A stretch of 64,000 bases of DNA. It comes from Diplonema japonicum (Eukaryota; Euglenozoa; Diplonemea; Diplonemida; Diplonemidae). The notes under the pieces are model-generated. The model did not search any database. It saw nothing but the letters and a program-made list of their open reading frames with translations, and was not told the DNA's origin. Positions 10,604-20,919 of the stretch are shown in pieces. A program made the translations under genes and the position numbers. The stretch covers positions 571,001 through 635,000 of the forward strand of contig OZ025650.1 of NCBI GenBank assembly GCA_964019335.1. The letters run 5' to 3'. Positions within the stretch are counted from its first letter, which is position 1, and each line of letters begins with the position of its first letter.

Positions 10604-11009
10604 CTACCCTGTGTCAGCGTTATTTATTAGTTGTTCCAGCTCCCCCACGAAGTCTTGAATCGTATTCTCACGCATTGCCGACTGCTTATGGACTTCGTCA
10701 GCTGTAATAATGTGCATTTTTTTGTTGTTGTTTGCAATGCATACCAGCCAACCGAAGATCTGCAGCAGCAGCTTTCAAGTCTCCACTTTTATCAGCAGCA
10801 TGTATAAGATGGTATGGGCATGCCAGCTTTGTGTATCCAGGATCGTTTTTTTCCAAAGCCCCTTTCGTTTGTTTAAGGTTCTCTACATAGTCGTTTATGT
10901 GGTTATGATACTCACTAGTATCACCTGCTTCATCTTTTGCACTTGCTTCGATCGCACTTAAGGTGCTAATTGTCTCTTTTAGACATTTCAGCACATCATC
11001 CGCAGACAT
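10604..11009 (-). CDS. MED10-like Mediator subunit
   Basis: Two exons, 11009-10745 and 10701-10604, with a 43-nt GTATG intron; the joined product is 120 residues, close to the 120-160 of MED10. The pattern follows the family: an N-terminal helix (DDVLKCLKETISTLSAIE), HINDYVENLKQ, a CPYHLIHAADKSGDL segment corresponding to the conserved P-x-x-hydrophobic-x-x-hydrophobic-D region, and a C-terminal helix KQSAMRENTIQDFVGELEQL. MED10 is in the Mediator middle module and links activators to RNA polymerase II. Similarity is moderate and by eye, and another small helical protein cannot be ruled out. The start follows TACAAG and a purine-rich leader. Confidence 0.55.
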
Positions 11010-11081
11010 CTTTTCTCCTTTTTTGGGCTTGTAGTCAACGGCATAAGATCAGAGGAGACAAATACAAGTAAGTGTGGCAGC

Positions 11082-11498
11082 TCACTCATCAGGCAGGACC
11101 GTATAAGCAATGCAGCCACCATGAGAGACTGTATTGTATAGGGCTACTGAGTACGTTGGGTAGTCCTCAAGGATAGCTCGGCTGAGCACAACTTCTTTTT
11201 TTTTCATCCCCTTCAAAATATGCACGACTTGTTCCAAGTAGCACTGCAACTTCAGCTCACCTGTCTCTTCGTCGCCATTTGCGAGCAGGACAACGTCGTC
11301 CAGTGCCGTGTACACAACAAGGCCCACTCCTTTACCAAAACTGCTACCGAAGTAACTTTCCTCAGTCCAAGTCTCCGGCCACGTGTACGATTCGCTCAGC
11401 ACCACTTGCTCCCAGGCGCTACTCCGTGTATCCCACCGTGTGCTCCAGAGCTTCTTATTGGTCCCCATCTGGAGCAGCATCAAGCCCGCAATGGACAT
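11082..11498 (-). CDS. Coatomer zeta-like longin/sigma-adaptin fold protein
   Basis: Single exon, 138 residues, somewhat shorter than COPI zeta (about 177). The order of elements follows the longin/small adaptin chain: a first beta strand SIAGLMLLQMGTNKKLW, then FGKGVGLVVYTALDDVVLLANG, a helix ELKLQCYLEQVVHILKGM, and a C-terminal strand-helix part ending GGCIAYTVLPDE. COPI zeta is the small subunit of the coat for Golgi-to-ER retrograde transport. The final helix seen in zeta is short or missing. Sigma/AP small subunits are the nearest alternative. The start lies 41 nt downstream of a region that also carries the 3' flank of the CCCH gene. Confidence 0.6.
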   Translation of the reverse strand: MSIAGLMLLQMGTNKKLWSTRWDTRSSAWEQVVLSESYTWPETWTEESYFGSSFGKGVGLVVYTALDDVVLLANGDEETGELKLQCYLEQVVHILKGMKKKEVVLSRAILEDYPTYSVALYNTVSHGGCIAYTVLPDE

Positions 11499-11669
11499 AT
11501 TTTCCTTTAATGTGGTTGCTATGTAAGAATGTTTATACGGAAATAAGAGGTCACACTCCCAGAGGGGATGCTACCACCCACCTCGTCTGTGTTAGCAAAC
11601 AAAATATCACTAAAACATTCCGCCTCAGATAAGTGAAAGAAAATGAGAACACTAATTGTTTGCCGAGCT

Positions 11670-13457
11670 CTAGTTGTTCCACCTCTGGCCACCCTGTCGA
11701 CGATTCCCTCCCCTGCCCCAAGATCCATTGCTTCCCGTATGCTGAGATGCAGCCATGGATTGAAGTAAAGCCTGTTCATGATTAATTGCCAATAAGAAGT
11801 GCATACCTGCATCGCATCGCTTCCTTGTCCAAAACCAGGTTGCGGTTGCGGGGGAGCTGGTTGGGTTCTCTGCTGCTGCTGCTTGCGCAGCCTCTGTTGC
11901 TGAAGCAACTGCTGAACAGCAGCCTGGCCCTGGTCATCAACCTGTCCGAACTGCGTTCCCTGTGGGCAGTTTCTGGCGTTTGCAGCTTGGAGATCCATCA
12001 CAGCATTGTTAACAGCAGGAAGAAGAGAAGCGAGGTTGAGAAGGGGGTTGGCTTGCAAAGCTGTAAGAGCAGCCAGGGAGTTTAACTGATTAATAGCTGC
12101 CTGTTGATACTGCATCTGGGGAACTTGTCTGTTTGCCGAATGTTGATAACCACAAGCGTCCCCCTTGCTGCATCCAGAAGGTGATGAAAAATAATAGCAT
12201 TCTTGGGGTTTTCGAACTTGACCTTGTTGGGGCTGATCTTGTTCCTGCACTTGAGTTTGAGCTTTGTCTTTGTCGTGCTTTTTCTGTGAAGGGGTATGAA
12301 TAAAATCTTTTCCACACACCTTAGGGTTTTTTCCTTTAACGACACTGGAGGTCTTCCTCAGCTCGCCAAGTCCCTCGAAGTCGATAGGTTCGCCAAGCTC
12401 GGGAAGTTCACCATCGGGCAGGCATTCAAGGTCGGCCATGTGCTTCTGATCTTGAACGGTGCACTTGAATAAGTCAGGAAGGGTCCTGGCTATCTCTCTT
12501 ACACCACCAGAGAATTTGACAATTGGTATGAAGGGCGTGTTGTAGGCAATGTTGCCCACTTTAGAAAGAGCCATCGGACCGGATGTGCGGAGATACACTG
12601 CGAGGAGTCTTGCAAACTGTAGTACGTGGAACAAGAGGGAGAACATACCGCTTGCTTGAGGCGTCCGAACTCAGGATGGTCCTTCGGGACGTTGAGAACG
12701 TACTCAGACGGCTGCTGAAGAATGAAGTGCTCTTCAGAGCCGGTAGCCACTTTGACGTACCCGCCACGAACAGTGCCCCATTTGTCGTTTTCAATTGTTT
12801 TGATCTCCTGTAATAGTGTTTAACTTGCTTTCGGAAACATACCTCGCAGAAGATAATGTCGTTCTTGTGCACCGTCATGATCGTTTCTGCTTCGTCAGAT
12901 GCCTCGCTTTTGACGTGGCTTTCGTTCAAAGCGGTCATTGTCACTTTCGTGTTCAGTGACTTCTGCTTCTGTCGCTTTCTTGGGTTAAGCGCTTTCTCTT
13001 CGGTTTGTTCATCTTGGTGCGTTTTTTCAACTTCGCTCGCAACCTTCGCCTTCTCCAGCTCTGCGTCCTTCCAGTCATTCACGCTTGTGTGTGCACTTCC
13101 ATCAAGGAACATAAAAGAGCCTGCTACGAGCGGAATATCTTCAACAAGTTCCATTGCGCACTTCTTGATAAGTTCTGAGCACTCGCTCGGGTTCAGCTCA
13201 CTAACAGGCCCCACGCCCTCTGGGAGTGGGTTGTCATCAGCTACTTTTGTGAGCCAATTTCGGTATTGTTCCCCCCTCTCTATTTGCTCCTTTTCTTCCC
13301 CATTGTCTCGCAGATCAACAAAAGACGAGACAGCATTTTCAGTGTTCTTCAGAGTTCCTACTAGCCAATTCTGCAGCTCTACTTTTGTATCCATCTTGTC
13401 TTCCTCAACCGGTGCTGCGACTTCCTCGCCATCTTCTTCTCTAGGTCGTTTTGTCAT
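11670..13457 (-). CDS. CCCH zinc-finger, Gln-rich putative RNA-binding protein
   Basis: Four exons, 13457-12843, 12807-12649, 12616-11807 and 11771-11670, all joining in phase 0, with GTATG introns of 35, 32 and 35 nt; product 561 residues. The N-terminal half is acidic/Lys-rich. A winged-helix-like region follows (FARLLAVYLRTSGPMALSKV ... FSGGVREIARTLPDLFKC), which faintly resembles a LOTUS/OST-HTH domain. One zinc finger is clear: C-YYFSSPSG-C-SKGDA-C-GYQ-H, i.e. C-x8-C-x5-C-x3-H, the RNA-binding CCCH type. After it come Gln-rich sequence (LLQQQRLRKQQQQR) and an RGG-like tail (GRGGNRRQGGQRWNN). In organisms with polycistronic transcription such proteins commonly act post-transcriptionally; that is inference here. 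The start follows TACTATCAG and a T-rich tract. Confidence 0.8.
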
Positions 13458-15430
13458 GTTGTGCCTGTGTGCGTATTGCTGATAGTAAAAACGAGGAAAA
13501 AAGGATAACTGTTGAACAAGTTTTGTTTAAGACTAGGTTTCATGAAATGAGGCCGTTTTCTGTTTGTCAAGGAGCACGGGGACAGAGTGGCGGAAGCCTT
13601 TCTTAGTGCTCTGCTTGCGCTGACTTCAACCTCTTCTTGGAAACACACAAAAGGATTTCGGTGGGGCTTAAGCTGTAGTATGTCAGGTGGGTTTTCCACG
13701 GCTTCGTCAGGCTGCGGGTGATTCTGAACCTCTTTCCAACCTTTTTTTATAGCTGCCTCTAGGTCAGTAGAGTTGAGTTTGAGGCTCCATTGCGGGCGCT
13801 GTAGTGTAAGTCTAGGCGGTGGCTCAAGAGTGAGAGCTAGTGGATGCCCTTCTGCTAAGCAGAGTTTTCGATCGTAATCTTCCATCTGGCGTTTCCATTC
13901 TTGCTGTGCGGCGCGGTAGGCTGAAAGATCCTTCGAATACCTTTTCCGTTTCGCAAATATCAGTTGAAGCAACTTCTTCTTCTTCCAAAGCTCTGCACAG
14001 TGATGTACCTTCATTTTGTGGCTACTGTATTCGGTTGCCAATTTCAAAAGTGTGGCATCGTCAAGCTCGTCTTCTCTTCCTGCAAGGAAGGCCTCTGCCG
14101 TATTCAGCAAGGCAGAGCAGTTATGGGACTTCTTTGGTGAGTGCAAAAGGAGTGAGGACCTACGTCGAGTCCTCCTCATCCTCATCTCAGCACGAATTTT
14201 ATTCACCTCATCTACCCTCGCCTTGGTGGCGAGTGATGTCTCCAGCGTGTCCCACTGGTTTGACATCACAAACACAAGAAACTTACGTCTCACCTGCTGT
14301 GTCCGCTCCCAGCGCTGAATCTTTGTAACAGCACCAAATAGTCTGCTGACTGCCACCCGGAAGAGCAACCCGTGGCTTTTAGCAAAGGCTAGTATTGTCT
14401 GCCTCACAATATCGATCATTTTCATTCTGTTGTGTCGGCGGAACTTCCCAACCAACACCATTCCCGTGTATGACGGGAACATAACAGGCATTTGCTCTTG
14501 TCTTCTACTACGAATTCTTTTTACGTACCTACGAAGCCCCTTCTGAATGCACAGTGCCGCTTTTGTTCTACTTGTAGCGTTGCGCGTCGCGGCTATCCTC
14601 TTCAGCACCCCCAACAGCTGCAACCCCTTGCAAACAGCTGTAACAGCAGAACACCATGTTTCTGATAACTGTTCCCGAGCAGCTTCCGTGAGGTATCGTC
14701 CCCTTCGTATGCATGTTTGTCTCCCTTCATATTTTGACTTTATTTTGTGTAATGTTGCCTCCATGAATTGCTTTTCGCGTTGGTATCTCTGTTCTTGTAC
14801 CCTTTCTACCTTTTTGAACAGCACTTCTGCACGGTCTGCAGATCCGGACTGGTGTGCTGTCCGGACAATCTTTTTGTTTTCGGTAATGAAATCTCTATTT
14901 ACACATTTCCGAGTCTTCTGCTGTGTTTTGCGTACTGCTTGTGAAAACAGCTTCCGGTCTGCAGGCGATTCTCGCAAGATATCCAAAGCTGCACGATTGG
15001 GGGTATCGGGGTACATCTCGCCGAGAACTTCGCGGAATCTGTTCAGATCGCCAGACTGCAAGGTGTCCCTTATTGACTGGTCCCATTTGATCCCGCATAG
15101 TTCTGACTTCGGCTCTGGTTTCGGTGTTAAGAAGGTTTCTGCAATTAGTGAGGTGTTCCCCAACAACGGTTTTAGCCTTTTGAGCATCACTCCCAGTTCC
15201 TCGTGGATGCACTCTCGTTGTCTTACTTCAGAGGTGGCATCACAATACCCCACATCTTCGCAGTTGTCTTCGCACTCTGCAAGGACACTGTTCACAAGCC
15301 TGTTCCGTTCTTGTACGATTTTTGTCACGTTGCACGGCTCAAAAGTCTCCTCAACCAGTCTCCCACAGGAGGACAAGGGCGTCTCGAACGAGGTGTCGCT
15401 GATGTTCTTAAGCCGAAGGGAAAAGGCCAT
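13454..15430 (-). CDS. IQ-motif-like basic protein, 658 aa
   Basis: Single exon; the first ATG is at 15430 (the open frame reaches 15454 through a TTG). No family was recognised with certainty. The product is rich in Lys, Arg and long helices. Around residues 290-310 RTKAALCIQKGLRRYVKRIR resembles an IQ calmodulin-binding motif, and a second weaker one is AVTKIQRWERTQQVRR. The C-terminal 100 residues contain PPPRLTLQRPQWSL and a Pro-rich segment. A calmodulin-binding cytoskeletal or flagellar protein is a reasonable guess. The stop codon TGA overlaps the ATG of the next gene as ATGA, and the likely spliced-leader acceptor of that gene lies inside this reading frame. A 12-codon upstream ORF starts just after the apparent acceptor CATTGCAG. 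Confidence 0.65.
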   Translation of the reverse strand: MAFSLRLKNISDTSFETPLSSCGRLVEETFEPCNVTKIVQERNRLVNSVLAECEDNCEDVGYCDATSEVRQRECIHEELGVMLKRLKPLLGNTSLIAETFLTPKPEPKSELCGIKWDQSIRDTLQSGDLNRFREVLGEMYPDTPNRAALDILRESPADRKLFSQAVRKTQQKTRKCVNRDFITENKKIVRTAHQSGSADRAEVLFKKVERVQEQRYQREKQFMEATLHKIKSKYEGRQTCIRRGRYLTEAAREQLSETWCSAVTAVCKGLQLLGVLKRIAATRNATSRTKAALCIQKGLRRYVKRIRSRRQEQMPVMFPSYTGMVLVGKFRRHNRMKMIDIVRQTILAFAKSHGLLFRVAVSRLFGAVTKIQRWERTQQVRRKFLVFVMSNQWDTLETSLATKARVDEVNKIRAEMRMRRTRRRSSLLLHSPKKSHNCSALLNTAEAFLAGREDELDDATLLKLATEYSSHKMKVHHCAELWKKKKLLQLIFAKRKRYSKDLSAYRAAQQEWKRQMEDYDRKLCLAEGHPLALTLEPPPRLTLQRPQWSLKLNSTDLEAAIKKGWKEVQNHPQPDEAVENPPDILQLKPHRNPFVCFQEEVEVSASRALRKASATLSPCSLTNRKRPHFMKPSLKQNLFNSYPFFLVFTISNTHTGTT

Positions 15431-15593
15431 GTGAGGTGTTGGACATCGCTGCAATGATGTGCTTCAATAAAGTAAGGAAGAGATTGGTAGACTCTAAAAC
15501 GGAAATACAATAAACACAACGAGCAAGCCCTATGACTTATATTTCTATTGTGTCAGAGTGTGCGCAGACAACAACAGAACAAGTCGTTGTTGC

Positions 15594-18140
15594 CTACTTT
15601 TTGGTTTCAATCTCAAGCTCTACGAAGTTATTGCTGCGTGAGCCTCTCCTCGATGCAAGTGACTCAGATGTCCTTGATGGGTTCATCACCAGCTCTGTCA
15701 TATCGGACACCATATCCATCTGGCGATTGGTAACAGAGTGTCGTGTGCATACTTTTAAATACTCCGCTATCGCAGGGCTTCCGTTCACTTCTAAAAGCCA
15801 AACACGCAAGTCTGCATCTACTAGAAAGTCAAACCCAAAGAGCTGAAATGCTTTTAAGGGTTGAGGTGGGTCTGTCATGTACGGTGCAGCTGCTTGGAAC
15901 ATCACGGACGTGATCTTGTTCAGTTGCGGCTCGATATCAGCATAAAAAGACCTGGGAGGCTGGAGGGTCTTCATGAAGGCGTCGAACTGATCGAACCACA
16001 TTTCATTTCCTTCCTCGTACTGCGAAAATTTTGTGCCCATTTCTTGAATGTGGTGGTTGGTGATGTGCGTTAAGTGGTCGTCTAGGTTGTTCAGAGACTT
16101 CTCAGAATAGTGGTAACTTGATGTCCTGCAGACGCCTTGCTTGTACACGTAAACAGCCCCACCAGATGTCAAAAGCACCCATGTTCTGATATCAAACTTT
16201 CTGCCCTTTATCAAGAAAGGCCTTTCCAGATATTTCTGAGCAACCCACTTGAACTTCCGTTGTTGTGAATCCACAAAGCTGATAAGTTCCTCTTTATTCT
16301 TCGAAATCTTTAAGTTCAACCCCTTGGAACCGTGGGAAGACTTTGCGATCCAAAAGGTGTTTCCTGTACCAGCGTCGGATAAAAATGCGCTCCGCTCATC
16401 AGACCCGTTTGGTACCAGCATGTAGGTCTTTGGTGTGAGAGTGTAAGGGTTTTTCATGTATTCCCTCAAGACCTCAACCATCCTCGATTTCAGAGTCATA
16501 TTTTTGGATCCCGCAAAGTAGTTCACGAACAGCAGTTTACGTCGCTGGAGCAGGCTGCCCACACCCACGCTGGACGCGTTCACGAGTGCGCTGTGATGGT
16601 ATGCTTCATATGACTTGCGCCTTGCCCGCTGCCTTGCTCGCTGCAACTCCTCGATCAGACATTCTATTTGAAACTTATCACCCAGCAAGAGTTTAATATC
16701 AGAATAGTCCGTACTGGTCACGTTGCCTGTCCCAGGCCGCTGCTTCCACAACTGGTCCACGAGCGCATCGCCCATTGCATCAAACGTCATTCCAAGCCCT
16801 TCATTTTTCATAAACCACAAGAGTTCGTTCTTCACAACTGCTTTCTCAACTGGTGCGGGCTTTCCTGCTGTGCGTGAGGTGCCAGGAGAGGGTGTCAGGG
16901 AACGTGGTTTCAGAACCCTTTTCGGCTTTGTTCCTACCTTGGCTTCCTTACGTACCCTGCTTGGCACTCTCGGAACCTTCGTCGACGTTGCAGGTTCTTC
17001 TCGCTTCACTGTGTAGCTGTAGTTGTTTATCTTGTATTCAGAAAGAACACGCGAAGATCTTGCACTGCAGTGGCTTCTAGAAAATCCCGAGGCGGTTCTC
17101 ACAACACTGTCCGTTCTCTTCATCGGGGTACAGGAGCTTCGTGATGATGGATACGCTCGTGCACTGTTACAACGCTTTAATGGAGCACCCACACTTTTGC
17201 CCCTTCGAGGAGATTTAACAGGGTCAACATGACAAGAAGAACTCCTCTCAAACCCCAAGGCATTCTGCAACTTCGACAACACCCTCCTCAGAGAGGGATT
17301 AGGGTTGGGCACAGCCTTTGAAAGCGCTTTTCTGACTATAAGAACTAACAGATGAGGGGCACATGCTTGTGAGCTGGTTTTTTCTAGAACACCTATCCAC
17401 CGAGAACGACAAGCACCAATCTGTTCTTGAATCACTCTTGCAACAGTGGGCATTAAGGGGTCGCTGTACTTTGCGTACCTTCCTGCTACTGATGCAGCAG
17501 ATGATGCTGCTGCATGAGCGTCTTCCCAATATTGTAAGGAATGCTCATATTCGCTGTGTGCTAAAGTTTCATATGAAATAGCACAAACAATGCATGACAT
17601 AAGGCTCCTGAGACCTTGCTTCTCATAAAAACTTCGCAATGCATAGCTAGCATGTGTCAATGCATTTGTTGCAGATCCTAGTTGGATGTGAACCCACGAT
17701 AGGGCAAGTGATGCTCTTGCAGACACCACATCAGGCTGTTCTCCCAACATCGACAATGCATCAGGTGCGGGGTGCCTGACATATGACAATGCTGTCTGCA
17801 ATTGATCCTTTGCCAGTGCTAGTGATGCTCCATCCAAGGCACTGATAATACCACGACACAGAAACACATGCCCTCGCAAGGAGTACCGTATCCGATAGCT
17901 AGACTGGTCTTCCCATCGTGCTTTTTGTTCATCACTAGTCCACACATCTGCCTTGTTCAAATAGCTGGTTGCATCTTCAGGCTTTCCAGAGCGTATACAG
18001 CCTTCTGATAAAATCAATAGTGAGGACACATATGTGGTCAGAGTCTCAACACCACACTTACTTCCTTCACCAAGTAAACTCTCACACCATTCAACCAGCA
18101 AAGTGTCATCGCTACTTGAGTCATATTTTGAGTGGTTCAT
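15594..18140 (-). CDS. TTL: Tubulin tyrosine ligase with TPR-like N-terminal extension
   Basis: ATP-grasp enzyme; TTL re-adds Tyr to the detyrosinated C-terminus of alpha-tubulin. Single exon; ATG 18140 (the frame above starts at TTG). An acceptor CCACACAG lies 6 nt upstream after a pyrimidine-rich stretch. Product 848 residues against about 377 for animal TTL. The C-terminal 350 residues fit true TTL rather than polyglutamylases: WIAKSSHGSKGLNL (ATP-binding Lys), RKFDIRTWVLL, THITNHHIQEM, YEEGNEMWFDQF, FGFDFLVDADLRVWLLEVNG (catalytic acidic residues in part). The N-terminal half has repeating helical pairs rich in Ala/Leu (about 40-260), TPR-like, followed by a basic Ser/Arg-rich linker (about 300-420). 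It is the first gene of the left cluster next to the strand switch. Confidence 0.92.
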   Translation of the reverse strand: MNHSKYDSSSDDTLLVEWCESLLGEGSKCGVETLTTYVSSLLILSEGCIRSGKPEDATSYLNKADVWTSDEQKARWEDQSSYRIRYSLRGHVFLCRGIISALDGASLALAKDQLQTALSYVRHPAPDALSMLGEQPDVVSARASLALSWVHIQLGSATNALTHASYALRSFYEKQGLRSLMSCIVCAISYETLAHSEYEHSLQYWEDAHAAASSAASVAGRYAKYSDPLMPTVARVIQEQIGACRSRWIGVLEKTSSQACAPHLLVLIVRKALSKAVPNPNPSLRRVLSKLQNALGFERSSSCHVDPVKSPRRGKSVGAPLKRCNSARAYPSSRSSCTPMKRTDSVVRTASGFSRSHCSARSSRVLSEYKINNYSYTVKREEPATSTKVPRVPSRVRKEAKVGTKPKRVLKPRSLTPSPGTSRTAGKPAPVEKAVVKNELLWFMKNEGLGMTFDAMGDALVDQLWKQRPGTGNVTSTDYSDIKLLLGDKFQIECLIEELQRARQRARRKSYEAYHHSALVNASSVGVGSLLQRRKLLFVNYFAGSKNMTLKSRMVEVLREYMKNPYTLTPKTYMLVPNGSDERSAFLSDAGTGNTFWIAKSSHGSKGLNLKISKNKEELISFVDSQQRKFKWVAQKYLERPFLIKGRKFDIRTWVLLTSGGAVYVYKQGVCRTSSYHYSEKSLNNLDDHLTHITNHHIQEMGTKFSQYEEGNEMWFDQFDAFMKTLQPPRSFYADIEPQLNKITSVMFQAAAPYMTDPPQPLKAFQLFGFDFLVDADLRVWLLEVNGSPAIAEYLKVCTRHSVTNRQMDMVSDMTELVMNPSRTSESLASRRGSRSNNFVELEIETKK

Positions 18141-18145
18141 GTATC

Positions 18146-18147
18146 CT
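18146..18147 (-). promoter_or_regulatory. Putative spliced-leader acceptor AG of the TTL gene
   Basis: On the minus strand the sequence runs from a C/T-rich stretch (about 18225-18195) through CCACAACCACACAG to GATAC and the TTL ATG. It is typical of the sites seen before most genes here. No spliced-leader sequence was available to prove use. Confidence 0.6.
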
Positions 18148-18260
18148 GTGTGGTTGTGGCACCAAATCAATTAACTTTCTGGCAAGTAGATAAATCCAAA
18201 TGAAGTCAAAAAGAGAGGAAAGGGCTTGGCCAGCCAAAAGAAAAAATAGCTATTTATTAA

Positions 18261-18406
18261 GTGAAAATAAGATAGCATTATATCACGTGTGGTGGCAGGG
18301 GGTTTAACGAGTAGGGATCTTAGTTTACTTCCACAAGCACAGCAAGTGAAGTAAAAGCTACGAGTTAAACCTGCCACCACAAGTGGAATAATGCTCTTAT
18401 TTTCAC
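18261..18406. mobile_element. MITE-like palindromic element, intact copy
   Basis: A 146-bp near-perfect palindrome. The outer arms begin GTGAAAATAAGA and end TCTTATTTTCAC. Inside them GTGGTGGCAGG pairs with CCTGCCACCAC, then GTTTAAC with GTTAAAC, and an inner stem TTTACTTC pairs with GAAGTAAA. The element is flanked on both sides by TAA (18258-18260 and 18407-18409), a likely 3-bp target-site duplication. A 3-bp T/A-rich duplication is the habit of PIF/Harbinger-type MITEs. It has no coding capacity. A related copy is at 52648-52770. Confidence 0.7.
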
Positions 18407-20919
18407 TAATAGCATATGAAAACAGAGAGTCGAATAAAAAAGAATAAAGGTGACTGACATCCTCAAGAGGAGCCTCCCACATACCAAAAATTAAGCAGGG
18501 GTTGCTTCCATGGCCTGTATCAGTCTATCACCAGAAAGAATAATGAAAATAACAGAACAAAGTGAAAAGGCAAGAGAAAAGACGGCCTGGTTGCCAGGAA
18601 GTGCTGGTTCAGACATGTCAGTTTAATGTCTGCCAAGGCAGTGTTGGGTACCTCCTCTGCAGCCGAAAAATGGGACAAGAGGGAAATGGGTCAAGAAAGG
18701 ACAACAGGGGTCAAGAGTGGACCACCTGAAAACCCCCCTCTGACCCCCAGAAATGTCAAAATGTGTCAAAACATGTTTTTATTACTTTCTACCAAACTCC
18801 ACAATGGTGGAAAGTCACACACAATGTCCCCAACATTCTATGAACCAGAGTTGGGTACCCCTCTGTCCAGCATTGGCAAGGTCCCTGGGACCTGGGGCAG
18901 TGTTGTTACAGGAAAAAACCCGGGGGGGTGGGGGGGTGGGGGGGCAAAAAAAAATTTTTTTTTCTAGGGACCCTCACACATTTAGCACCCTCAAAACAGA
19001 CTTTTTTGGAAATTTTTGGCCAAAGAAAAATTTTTTTTTCCCAGGGGACCCCAAACTTGGGGTCACTTTGGCCATTTTTGACCCCAAAATTTTTTTTCTG
19101 GAAAAAGCCAGAAATCATGAAATTTATATTAAAAACACCTTATAAACCCATTTCTGCAAACCAAAAAGTTCAGAAAGGTGTTTAGGTGGAATACACATCT
19201 CTAAACTATATTCTGAAGTAAAAAGTAAGTAAAAATCCGAAAATCTCAGGGGGGTAACTCATCCTCATGACAACACTGGGAGGGCAAAAAATAATTTTTT
19301 TTTGAACACCCAATTTGGTCCTGAAAATGGAATTCTGAACAGCCAATGGAAAGTTTTTACCCCACTTGGACTGAAAAAAATCTTTCAAAAATCACTTTAG
19401 GAATTTTTCCTTAGGGTCTAAATGGCCACCTGAAAATCACAAAATCAAGCTTCATTTTAGAATGGTATTTTTGGAATTTTGGCCTAATTTTAGGTGATGA
19501 TAAGAAAATGCTCCAGTAGGTTTCCCAGCTGTGGTCACCTAATTGATTTTTAAGATTTATATCATTTGAAAATTAAAGTACCCAGCTGTGGTTACTTAAT
19601 CAAAAAAGAATAGTCCATTTAACCATGTATTCAAACCTTTTACCTCTTACTTGCTTTTTTTTTTTGGAATTTACTTTATTTCACTTTTTTGGTTCTTTGC
19701 CCAGCAATAGTAGTTGGTCTTTCTTCTTGGCTGCAATCTCCTTCACCTCCAGTGCTTTGCCAACAATAGCAGTGTGTCAGTGGTGGCACCTTCTTCACCT
19801 CAGGTTCATCTGGTCAGCCAACCTGACAGGTAGAGGATGATATGCTAATACTAGTGCTGATGCAGAATCAAACCAGGAACCTAACTAATGGTTAGTGGAG
19901 GTCCTAACCACTAGTGTGAACTTGCTGGCTTGACAGAATATATATTATGTTGGTCAAACACAAACAGTGAAGACTATCAAGCCTCACAGGTCATGATGAG
20001 ATGTTTTCAATTTTTGTTGCAGAAAAAAACAGTGGCAGTGACCACTGCAAACCCCAATGTCATCAGGAACAACTGCTGTTGTGCTGCAGCCTTGGCTCAT
20101 ACTGTGAGGATCACCATAACATCAGAGTTCATAATTATCTTGTCAAGCTCCATCTGGGCTTGTTGGTGGATGTGTGTGGAAACTTGCTGAAGATGTGAGT
20201 CGAATATGCATTGCAGGTGCATGTCCCTTGCCACAAAGTTCAACAAACTCCTTTCCTTCCTCCAACCTCACCCACCTCTACACTTCTTTCTTACATCAAC
20301 AGGAGCCAGTGTCATAGGGGGAGCTGATGTGACCAAAGGGTCATAATGTGGGTTCTCCTTTTGCTTGCTGTAACTCAACCACCAGGTTTTTGGGAATGAC
20401 TGTGACCATGTTCTGATGTTTTGTTTGATTTTGAGTGTTGAGAATTAGGAAGCATAGCAAAAACTATGTTTAGCATCCTGCCCACTTGCATGATAGCATC
20501 TTTACCAGAGCTCCCCAAGTCTCATGTGTTCTCATCAACCAAAAGTTTTTTTTTTTAAATACTGTGGTCCATTCATCTCACTTGTATTTGGTATCATCCA
20601 CCCTTCCTGATGGTTCCCTTCTTCCACATACTTGTCCAGCACAAATAGGTGAGGCCTGGAGGGACAAAAGCTAAGTGAACATTCTAAAAACAAGTTCACA
20701 AATCATCTGTAGTGTGGCCATTGCCTAGTCATCTAGGATGAGTAAGATGGGCTCATTGGGTGCCCAATGACTTAATAAGTTTATAGCAGGAGAAAGACAT
20801 GTTTTACCCAGAGCTAAGCATTTTTTTGGGTAGCCAGTGAGATTTCAAAGCTGTTAAGGGTGTGTATGTTTATACAACCTGTGTAAACAGATTGGTTCCT
20901 TGCTTTCAGCACCATGCCC

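Noticed and set aside
14547-15434. 295-codon plus-strand open frame
   Set aside because: It is antisense to the IQ-like gene and has no family features; the minus frame is longer and the cluster is minus-strand.
18626-19388. Short Phe/Lys/Pro-rich open frames
   Set aside because: They arise from A/T and G homopolymers in the strand-switch region and have no start context or conservation.
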